DNA of 64,000 nt from Tardiphaga sp. 709 (GTDB lineage Bacteria > Pseudomonadota > Alphaproteobacteria > Rhizobiales > Xanthobacteraceae). The notes beneath the pieces are model-generated. The model made no database searches and was not told where the DNA came from. It worked only from the letters and a program-made list of their open reading frames with translations. The stretch is from the NCBI RefSeq assembly GCF_032401055.1, contig NZ_CP135529.1, positions 5,020,501 to 5,084,500 of the forward strand. Direction: 5' to 3'. Each line of letters starts with the position of its first letter. Positions within the stretch are counted from its first letter, which is position 1. This document shows positions 56,857 to 62,944 of the stretch, piece by piece. Made by a program: the position numbers and the translations under genes.

Positions 56857-57381
56857 TTAGTGAAGCGCGAAACGTGCCAGGTTGATCGTCTTCACCCATC
56901 CGGTGTCGGGGTAAACGAGCAGTGCGCCGAGGGCGAGGGCAATACCGTAGGGGATGCCGGTTTCCTTGTGATGCAAACGCATCAGCCAGGCCTGGCCGCC
57001 GAGCGCGTAGGGCAGTGGCCACTGACGGAATTGCAGCAGCAGCAACGTGAGCGCGCCGCCGAACAGCGAGGCGTAAACGAGGTAGTTCACGAGATGGTCG
57101 AAGCCGAACCACAGTCCCGCCGCTGCGGCGAGCTTGGCATCGCCGCCACCGATCCAGCCGAACGCGAAACAGGTAAAAGCGACCACCAGCACCAATGCCC
57201 CTGCTCCGAGATGCGACAGCGCACCCTGCAGACCCATTCCGCCAAAGATCGCCAATACGGCGAAGCCCGCCACCAGCAGCAGCGAGATGCGGTTCGAAAT
57301 GGTCATCGTGAAAAGGTCGCTGATCGCCGCATAGGCCATCAGGCCCGGGAACAGCAGAAGGCGCGTCAAATCGAGGATCAT
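56857..57381 (-). CDS. cpaA: prepilin peptidase CpaA/TadV
   Basis: A 174-residue A24-family aspartic peptidase with about six transmembrane helices. The two catalytic aspartates are in DLFTMTISNR (near residue 22) and GGGDAKLAAAAGLW (GxGD, near residue 80). It removes the leader of the Flp prepilin and pseudopilins at the membrane. It lacks the methyltransferase-type N-terminal domain of PilD, as usual for TadV. It is the first of the cpaB-oriented genes but separated from cpaB by 120 bases. Confidence 0.92.
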   Translation of the reverse strand: MILDLTRLLLFPGLMAYAAISDLFTMTISNRISLLLVAGFAVLAIFGGMGLQGALSHLGAGALVLVVAFTCFAFGWIGGGDAKLAAAAGLWFGFDHLVNYLVYASLFGGALTLLLLQFRQWPLPYALGGQAWLMRLHHKETGIPYGIALALGALLVYPDTGWVKTINLARFALH

Positions 57382-57456
57382 GGCTTCAAAGGCCCGTTGC
57401 GGCGACGACGGAAAACCTAGCCAGCAGAAATGAACAATCGGACAACAAGAAAGAAT

Positions 57457-57591
57457 TTACCAAACGCTGGCGATCCGGATCGCAACGGCGACCAGCGCGA
57501 GGATCAATGCGGCGCAGACCAAGCCGGCAGGGTCGCGGAGCGAGATCTGAAGTCCCTGCAGGACGGAGCGGGGAATGTCGGGGTGTCTCAT
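57457..57591 (-). CDS. 44-residue small membrane protein between flp and cpaA
   Basis: Reads MRHPDIPRSV then LQGLQISLRD and a hydrophobic helix (AGLVCAALILALVAVAIRI) ending ASVW-stop. One transmembrane segment preceded by a short polar region resembles small pilus-accessory proteins. AGGATC lies 12 bases upstream of the ATG, a weak site. No homologue was recognised. It sits in the same direction as flp and cpaA in the 303-base gap between them, downstream of the flp terminator, so it would need its own start or read-through. Confidence 0.4.
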   Translation of the reverse strand: MRHPDIPRSVLQGLQISLRDPAGLVCAALILALVAVAIRIASVW

Positions 57592-57641
57592 ACGCAGAAC
57601 GATCCTGAAGGCGACGGTCAGCAGCATTCGGAAACAAAAAA

Positions 57642-57660
57642 GGCTCCGGACACCGGAGCC
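57642..57660 (-). terminator. intrinsic terminator downstream of the flp pilin gene
   Basis: GGCTCCGG and CCGGAGCC form a perfect 8-base-pair stem with loop ACA; on the minus strand it is followed by TTTTTTGTTTC. A partial terminator here usually allows high pilin expression with lower expression of the following cpa genes. Confidence 0.9.
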
Positions 57661-57684
57661 TTTTGGTGCACTCGTAACAGTCGC

Positions 57685-57849
57685 TTACTTGAGCGAGGTG
57701 TTGATCTGACCGAACTTGCCGTTCAGGTTCGAGCCGAGGCCGTTAACGATTGCGATGATGGCCAGCGAGATGCCGGCAGCAATCAGGCCGTATTCGATAG
57801 CAGTGGCGCCGGACTCATCCTTCATGAAACGCGAAACGAGGTTCTTCAT
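57685..57849 (-). CDS. flp: Flp/Fap-type pilin
   Basis: A 54-residue prepilin that forms the tad pilus shaft. MKNLVSRFMKDESG is the leader; cleavage by CpaA is expected between Gly14 and Ala15 (G-ATAIEYGLIA), with the conserved Glu and Tyr of IEYGL at positions 5-6 of the mature part. A hydrophobic helix follows (AAGISLAIIAIVNGL) and a short polar tail. ATG 57849 is preceded by GGAG; the longer frame to 57936 is not expected. It is followed by a strong terminator. Confidence 0.95.
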   Translation of the reverse strand: MKNLVSRFMKDESGATAIEYGLIAAGISLAIIAIVNGLGSNLNGKFGQINTSLK

Positions 57850-58134
57850 AATACAAAACTCCATATGTGCACGTGGCTGTCGATCGTGATGCCTGGTCTC
57901 CCCGGCGTTCTCAGCACCGTGACCATGAGGGAACACTAGGAGTGGGGAATTGCAGTGCGGTTAATTCGATTGATGAAAGTCGGTCGCATTTGTCTCTTCT
58001 TTTGCACGGTAAATACCTACTTAAGACGATTTTAGAATGACTTGGGTTTGATGACACCACGCGTGTCCTTTTCGCTTCATTGCTCCTTAAGCATACCGCG
58101 GTAACTCTTGGCCTTCGAATACCGCGAGGCCGCG

Positions 58135-58962
58135 ATGACGACACTCCCCTTCGATATCCTGAATATGTTCGGTGAGACCATCATGAAGGTGGTCCCGATC
58201 ACACTGGCTCTGGCCGTGGTCTTTACGGTGCTGACGCATTTCTGGGCCTGCAATCCCGGCAAGCACTGGTGGCGCAAGACGGAGATCGTAACCGACGTGG
58301 TCTACTGGTTCTTCGTGCCGCTGATCACCCGCGTCGTGCGGATCGGACTCCTCGTGGTCGGCGCTGCCGTCGTCTTCAATATTCACGATGCCGATGAACT
58401 GATCGCCTTCTACGACAATGGCCACGGGCCGCTGGCGCAGATGCCGCTCTGGGTACAGGCGATCTTCTTCCTCGTGGCGTCCGACTTCATGCTGTACTGG
58501 CTGCACCGGATGTATCACGGCGGCGGATTCTGGAAATACCACGCGATCCATCACTCGTCGGAAGAGGTGGACTGGATCTCCGCTGCACGGTTTCATCCGG
58601 TCAACCTGTTTCTCGGTACCGTCGCCGTCGACGTGCTGCTATTGATGGCGGGTATCTCGCCGAACATCATGCTGTGGGTCGGACCGTTCACGACCTTCCA
58701 CTCGGCTTTCGTGCACGCCAATCTGAACTGGACCCTCGGGCCGTTCAAATATGTGCTGGCGACGCCGGTGTTTCATCGTTGGCACCACACCTCGCAGGAG
58801 CGCGGCGGCAACACCAATTTCGCCGGCACGTTTCCGATCTGGGACATCATGTTCGGGACCTTCCGCATGCCGAAGGGCGAACTGCCGGACAATTACGGTG
58901 TTGATGGCGAGCCGTTGCCCACTGAATTCACCGGCCAGCTGGTCTATCCGTTCAAGCAGTAG
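58135..58962 (+). CDS. sterol desaturase / fatty acid hydroxylase family protein
   Basis: A 275-residue membrane diiron enzyme with about five hydrophobic segments. Three His boxes bind the diiron centre: HRMYH at 124-128, HAIHH at 136-140 and HRWHH at 213-217 (plus His152-type HP). This set defines the family of sterol desaturases, carotenoid and alkyl hydroxylases. ATG 58135 was chosen with GAGG at 58125-58128; TTG 58108 upstream has no counterpart. Substrate unknown; lipid hydroxylation or hopanoid modification are possible. It is the plus-strand neighbour of the flp promoter, 285 bases from the flp start. Confidence 0.87.
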   Translation: MTTLPFDILNMFGETIMKVVPITLALAVVFTVLTHFWACNPGKHWWRKTEIVTDVVYWFFVPLITRVVRIGLLVVGAAVVFNIHDADELIAFYDNGHGPLAQMPLWVQAIFFLVASDFMLYWLHRMYHGGGFWKYHAIHHSSEEVDWISAARFHPVNLFLGTVAVDVLLLMAGISPNIMLWVGPFTTFHSAFVHANLNWTLGPFKYVLATPVFHRWHHTSQERGGNTNFAGTFPIWDIMFGTFRMPKGELPDNYGVDGEPLPTEFTGQLVYPFKQ

Positions 58963-58977
58963 GGCGCTCTTCCTTCT

Positions 58978-59030
58978 CTCTCCCCCAAGCGGCGGAGCCA
59001 CGGCGCATTGCTAAACAATGCTTGAGGGAG
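58978..59030. repeat. imperfect inverted repeat after the hydroxylase gene
   Basis: CTCTCCCCCAAGC pairs with GCTTGAGGGAG (one mismatch) and encloses GCATTG-ctaaa-CAATGC (59005-59021). It begins 16 bases after the stop codon. It has no T-run. The TTGAGGGAG arm resembles hairpins in the candidate RNA at 5946-6380. Confidence 0.5.
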
Positions 59031-59068
59031 GGATGCATCTGGCGCCTGTGCGTCGTTGCGCATTCAAA

Positions 59069-59600
59069 GTCAAACAGCCACTGCGCTTCAGACATGCGTC
59101 ATCACCCCTGTTGTTTGCGGCGCGGGGGCGCCGTCGTGTCTTGCATTCCCACCCTCCTGTGAGAGGGCGTGCGGAACGCCAGGTGCCCGTTGCACCCTTG
59201 GGCCTGATGCGAATGCGGTCTTCCGCAATTGAGCGTGCATCAGGACTTTCGGAGGCGCCGAGCAAGTGCCCGACGTTCCGCATACGGTGTTTTTTCAGCC
59301 TGCTTGCACTTTGCCTTGGCGAACGGTCCGATCACCAAAATGATGGTCCCACGGCGGAGGGACAGGGAGCCTCAAGCGAGTAAGCCGGACGCGTTTCGAT
59401 TTGGTCGTCCGTCACACTGTCCAGGGGTCTTTCCATCTCAAGGCCGGCCGTCTCCTTGCCAGTGGCAGTGCTGGCGCAGATCCGTCCTGCCCGAAGACAG
59501 ACGTCACCCCATGAACCGCGTAACGCCGCATCTCCGGCGTCCACCGCATCCCACCCCGCGAACGTGACGATCGCGATCGCCCCTCTCGGTGGGGCAGGAC
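59069..59600 (-). ncRNA. 532-base repeat, candidate structured noncoding RNA (copy 3)
   Basis: Inverted copy of the element at 26831-27361, nearly the same length. Read on the minus strand, it begins GTCCTGCCCC at 59600 and keeps GGGCAGGAC for the closing helix, the CGCGGGGTGGGATGCGGTG motif at +41 (59542-59560), and the CCTGATGC/GCATCAGG, TGCGG/CCGCA, GGCGT/ACGCC and GGCGC/GCGCC stems. Differences from copy 2 lie mostly in loops or single-stranded parts. A protein product is unlikely, as frames differ between copies and there is no ribosome binding site. It ends before the sterol desaturase gene, convergent to it. End not sharply defined. Confidence 0.6.
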
Positions 59601-59606
59601 GAAGGG

Positions 59607-59634
59607 AATATAAACCTTTTGGGGATGTTGTCAA
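59607..59634 (-). promoter_or_regulatory. sigma70-like promoter of repeat RNA copy 3
   Basis: On the minus strand TTGACA (59634-59629), 16-base spacer, TATATT (59612-59607), then six bases to the conserved start at 59600. Same architecture as at 26796-26823; the spacer sequences differ. Confidence 0.7.
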
Positions 59635-59669
59635 CGGAAAATAGGAAAAATGTTCGGGTGCTGCTTGCC

Positions 59670-59928
59670 GCCCCACACTGTCATTCCGGGGCGGCTGCGC
59701 GCCTTCGCGCAGACGAACCTCAGCCACTCCAATTGGTGTGGTTGGGAATCTCGACCTGTTCAGCGCAAAACACACCGAGATTCCGGGTTCGCGTCCGGCA
59801 AGTGCGGGCAGCGCCCCGGAATGACGAGCTTGGATCAGGATTCTCTGCCACTCCAATTGGAGTGCTGAGGTTCGAACTGCAGTGGCTTCGCCGCCTTCGT
59901 GCGCCCTCAGGCAAACCAATTGGTTTGC
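59670..59928. repeat. cluster of dispersed palindromic repeats with CCAATTGG cores
   Basis: Starts at TCATTCCGGGGCGG and holds the hairpin CGCGCCTTCGCGC, CTCCAATTGGTGTGG, GAGATTCCGGGTTCGCG and GCCCCGGAATGACGAG, matching the repeat at 8796-8948. Two perfect palindromes follow: CACTCCAATTGGAGTG (59849-59864) and GCAAACCAATTGGTTTGC (59911-59928). No gene is supported from 59635 to 60096. Confidence 0.7.
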
Positions 59929-60096
59929 CGGGCAATGGCCCGTCAATCTAGGCTTCCTAAGCCGGGACAGCGTCCATCATGCACCCCGCCACCGCCGTTT
60001 CCAGTTCCTTCATCAATTAACGGCACATTTGCCATGTCGGGCGCCGGCACCGCTGCGTATCTGCTTTTGTCGGCTTGTATCGTCCCGGAGTACAGG

Positions 60097-60603
60097 ATGT
60101 CGTTTCAGTCGAAGCGCGCGCGGATGCGTGCGGTGTTTGTGGCCCGTGCCTTGGTGGCAGGGACCATGCTGTTGCCGGTGGGCGGTCTTGCGGCCCCTGC
60201 GGACGATCTGATCGCGGTCAGCGTCGATCAGGCCAAGCTCGTCAAATTTCCTGAGAAGATCGCCACCATTGTGGTCGGCAACCCCCTGATTGCAGATGTG
60301 ACGCTACAGCCCGGCGGCATGGTCGTGGTGACCGGCAAGGGCTATGGCGCCACCAATGTGATCGCAATGGATCGTACGGGCGCTGTCCTGATGGATCGGC
60401 TGGTTCAGGTCGAAGGTCCGACCGACAAACTCGTCACCGTCTATCGTGGTGTCGAGCGTGAGACTTATACCTGTACGCCGGAATGTCAGCGACGCGTGAG
60501 GCTGGGTGACGGTGAGACCTTCTTCAGATCCGCGATTGGGCAGGCCGGGACTCTCAGTACTCAGGCCATAACGGCAGGAAATGCCGCCAGGCTCAACAAC
60601 TGA
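60097..60603 (+). CDS. pilus assembly protein with CpaC-like N-terminal domain only
   Basis: A 168-residue exported protein from ATG 60097, with CGGAG placed 6 bases upstream. Residues 1-30 form the signal peptide (ending VGGLAAPA). The rest, ISVDQAKLVKFPEKIATIVVGNPLIADVTL and GKGYGATNVIAMDRTG (in parts), is the N-terminal domain found in the CpaC/RcpA secretins, but the secretin channel domain is absent. Three Cys in CTPECQRR are unusual. Such standalone proteins occur near tad loci in Bradyrhizobium relatives. It may help or modulate the secretin in the periplasm. Confidence 0.8.
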   Translation: MSFQSKRARMRAVFVARALVAGTMLLPVGGLAAPADDLIAVSVDQAKLVKFPEKIATIVVGNPLIADVTLQPGGMVVVTGKGYGATNVIAMDRTGAVLMDRLVQVEGPTDKLVTVYRGVERETYTCTPECQRRVRLGDGETFFRSAIGQAGTLSTQAITAGNAARLNN

Positions 60604-60782
60604 CCTGTGATCTCGTAAACGCGCAAATGGTGCCGCATCCCATGCGGTATCGTTCAGCGGAGACATGGTCAACAGTGGGTTAACCCATCGAGCCGTCTTG
60701 TCTCGATCCGGCGAAACACTTCAACAATCTGTTTCCGATACATCTCGGTGGTAGCTATTTCCTATCACCGAGGCACTTGCAG

Positions 60783-61331
60783 ATGCTGTTACCGCTGATC
60801 TCGATGGCGATGCTCGCCAGGCGGCTGCGCCGCTTCGGCCACGACAGCGGCGGCTCGGCCGCAGTCGAATTCGCGATGATCGCGCCGATCTTTTTCGCGC
60901 TGATTTTCGCCATCATGGAAACCGGCATGGTGTTTCTGGCGGGGCAGGTCCTTGAAACCGGCGTCCAGGATGCTGCGCGGTCGGTTTATACGTGTTCCGC
61001 TGCAGCTACAGCCGTCGATTTCAAGACGTCGATCTGCGCGCGCGCATCGGCATTGATGGATTGCACCAAGCTCGACATCGATGTGCGGTCATACGATCCC
61101 GGCACCGCGATCACGATTTCGGATCCGATCGACGCCAGCGGCAACTATGTGTCGACGAATCTCGTCTACCAGCCGCCGGCCTGTCCGACCAGCAAGACGG
61201 TGGTCGTGCGCGGCTTCTATCAGTGGCCGCTTTATGTGACTGGCCTGGGCTACAATATCGCCAATATCAGTCGTGGAACGACGAGCAGCAAGCGCCTGCT
61301 GGCCGCGACGGCGGCTACCGGGCCGCAGTGA
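60783..61331 (+). CDS. tadE: TadE/TadG-like pseudopilin
   Basis: A 182-residue protein from ATG 60783. A basic leader (RRLRRFGHDSGG) precedes SAAVEFAMIAPIFFALIFAIMETG, the TadE-type hydrophobic segment with conserved Glu; processing by CpaA is likely between Gly and Ser/Ala. The rest is periplasmic with several Cys (CSAAATAV, SICARA, DCTKLD). TadE and TadF are minor pseudopilins of the tad system. It overlaps the next gene (TGATG), so the two are coupled. Confidence 0.88.
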   Translation: MLLPLISMAMLARRLRRFGHDSGGSAAVEFAMIAPIFFALIFAIMETGMVFLAGQVLETGVQDAARSVYTCSAAATAVDFKTSICARASALMDCTKLDIDVRSYDPGTAITISDPIDASGNYVSTNLVYQPPACPTSKTVVVRGFYQWPLYVTGLGYNIANISRGTTSSKRLLAATAATGPQ

Positions 61332-61972
61332 TGGCAGGGATCGGGACAATGCGCGTGCGTATGGCAGCACTGGCAGCCTGGCGACAGGCCTTGCTGTTGC
61401 GAGACGATACGAGAGGCGTCTCCGCGGTCGAGTTCGCGATGATCATTCCGCTGATGTTCCTGATGTTCTTCGGCATGCTGGATGTTTCCAACGGTTTTGC
61501 CGTTGATCGCAAGGTCAGCCAGATCTCACAGGGGCTGGCCGATCTTGCGTCGCGCTACACGACGCTGGCGGAAACCGATGTCTCGAATTTCTTCATCATC
61601 GCCGATGCGATGCTGACGCCTTATGACAAGACGCAGCTCAAGGCGTCGATCAGTCAGGTCTATATCGATCCGTCGACCAAGATCGCCAAGGTGGTGTGGA
61701 CGCGCGGCGATTTTCCCACCGGGAAAGTGAATGGCAATGATGTGGTCAGGAAAGTGAACGATATCGTATCGGTTCCCACCAATCTGATCGTCAAGGACGC
61801 CAATGGGAACTATCTGCCGAACCAGTATCTGATCCTCGGCGAGGCCAACTATACATACGTGCCGACGATCGGCTGGGTCGTGCCGAAGGGCGGGCTCACG
61901 CTGTCCGATGCGATGTACACGCGACCGCGTCAAACCTCATGCGTCGTGATGGTGACGAGCTGCACGCCGTAA
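61331..61972 (+). CDS. TadE/TadG-like pseudopilin, second protein
   Basis: A 213-residue protein from ATG 61331. LLLRDDTRGVSAVEFAMIIPLMFLMFFGMLDVS is the pseudopilin hydrophobic segment; the rest is periplasmic and Tyr/Asp/Thr-rich (DKTQLKASISQVYIDPSTKI, in parts) with two Cys near the end (SCVVMVTSCTP). It belongs to the TadE/TadF/TadG-like group, with no clear vWA domain visible, so TadF-like rather than full TadG. Coupled to the preceding gene. Confidence 0.85.
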   Translation: MAGIGTMRVRMAALAAWRQALLLRDDTRGVSAVEFAMIIPLMFLMFFGMLDVSNGFAVDRKVSQISQGLADLASRYTTLAETDVSNFFIIADAMLTPYDKTQLKASISQVYIDPSTKIAKVVWTRGDFPTGKVNGNDVVRKVNDIVSVPTNLIVKDANGNYLPNQYLILGEANYTYVPTIGWVVPKGGLTLSDAMYTRPRQTSCVVMVTSCTP

Positions 61973-62046
61973 TTTGCGATCATGCGCCGCGTATTTGTAG
62001 TTGCAGCGAACGATCGTCGATCCAGTTTTTGGATCATGCTTCAGCA

Positions 62047-62076
62047 AAAAGGCCGCGCTCAAGAGCGCGGCCTTTT
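62047..62076. terminator. bidirectional terminator between pseudopilin and cspA genes
   Basis: GGCCGCGCT (62051-62059) pairs with AGCGCGGCC (62064-62072) around CAAG, with AAAAA before and TTTT after, usable in both directions for the convergent genes. Confidence 0.9.
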
Positions 62077-62122
62077 CGTATTCAGTCGATCAGTTCGCAA
62101 GCATCAAGCTTGCGAGTGACGT

Positions 62123-62335
62123 TTAGCCTGCGGCGCGGAGATTGTCGGCCGACGACTTGCCGGAACGACGGTCAGCAACGATTTCGTAGCTGATCTTCTG
62201 GCCTTCACGCAGGGTGCCGAGACCGGCACGCTCAACGGCGCTGATGTGAACGAACACGTCGTTGCCACCATCGTCCGGCTGAATGAAGCCGAAGCCCTTG
62301 GTCGCGTTAAACCACTTCACTGTTCCCATGCTCAT
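62123..62335 (-). CDS. cspA: cold shock protein
   Basis: A 70-residue single-domain cold-shock protein. [22 protein letters not shown] carries the RNP1 motif KGFGFI, and [10 protein letters not shown] is RNP2; these bind single-stranded RNA or DNA. ATG 62335 and ATG 62329 are both possible starts. It should melt mRNA structure at low temperature or under stress; the symbol denotes the family, as several paralogues are usual. It is downstream of the infA-like gene on the same strand. Confidence 0.93.
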   Translation of the reverse strand: MSMGTVKWFNATKGFGFIQPDDGGNDVFVHISAVERAGLGTLREGQKISYEIVADRRSGKSSADNLRAAG

Positions 62336-62365
62336 GGGGGTAGTCCCTTCTCAAAGATATAGTGT

Positions 62366-62388
62366 AGCCCACGCAACAAATGTGGGCT
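62366..62388 (-). promoter_or_regulatory. hairpin in the cspA 5' leader
   Basis: AGCCCAC (62366-62372) pairs with GTGGGCT (62382-62388) around nine bases. It lies 30 bases upstream of the cspA start and may be part of a temperature-responsive leader; this is inference. Confidence 0.35.
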
Positions 62389-62555
62389 GGTGACATCGAA
62401 TTTTTGGAAGGGTCGTCAGTCTAGACCGGCTGCACCGGGGGATAGATAATGTCGTCCGGCCGAAAATCGATTAACTCATATTAGGGGAAGCGCCCCCTCA
62501 AAACAATCCTGACGCGCACGATTTTTTGATTGCGCACGAACGGTCAGGAACGCTT

Positions 62556-62629
62556 ACCCATCCGCGCATCGCGAGTGATCCGATGCGCGGATGGGTTGTC
62601 GTTGCGCTTTAAACTGTCGACAGTTTAAA
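62556..62629 (-). terminator. two strong palindromes after infA
   Basis: A perfect 16-base stem (ACCCATCCGCGCATCG, 62556-62571, with 62581-62596) and a 22-base perfect palindrome at 62608-62629 (TTTAAACTGTC and its complement). The latter lies 12 bases past the infA stop. Neither is followed by a clear U-run, so they may protect the transcript end or attenuate transcription into cspA. Confidence 0.5.
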
Positions 62630-62641
62630 CGCTGGATGCGC

Positions 62642-62920
62642 TTAGCGGCGACGGAACTGACCGCGCGGCGGTGCGCCACGCGGAGGACCGCCGGGACGCT
62701 CGTCCTTGTGGCGGAAAATCAGACGACCCTTTTCGAGATCGTAAGGCGACATCTCGATGGTCACGCGGTCGCCGGCCAGCGTCTTGATGCGGTTCTTCTT
62801 CATCTTGCCGGCGGTGTAGGCGACGATTTCGTGTCCTGCGTCCAATTGCACGCGATAGCGTGCATCGGGGAGGATTTCGGTCACCAGTCCTTCGAACTGG
62901 ATCAGCTCTTCTTTGGCCAT
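62642..62920 (-). CDS. infA: translation initiation factor IF-1 with C-terminal extension
   Basis: A 92-residue protein. Residues 1-72 are a full IF-1 S1-like fold: [55 protein letters not shown]. The last 20 residues ([19 protein letters not shown] region) are an Arg/Gly/Pro-rich tail absent from most IF-1 proteins, which are about 72 residues long. The tail resembles RNA-binding RGG extensions. It follows the helicase gene after 24 bases on the same strand. Confidence 0.92.
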   Translation of the reverse strand: MAKEELIQFEGLVTEILPDARYRVQLDAGHEIVAYTAGKMKKNRIKTLAGDRVTIEMSPYDLEKGRLIFRHKDERPGGPPRGAPPRGQFRRR

Positions 62921-62944
62921 TGTTAGCTCCAGATCGATCGGCTG

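Noticed and set aside
59332-59946. 204-codon minus-strand frame over repeat copy 3 and the neighbouring palindromes
   Set aside because: Joins two unrelated repeat elements; no counterpart frame in copy 2 of the same extent.
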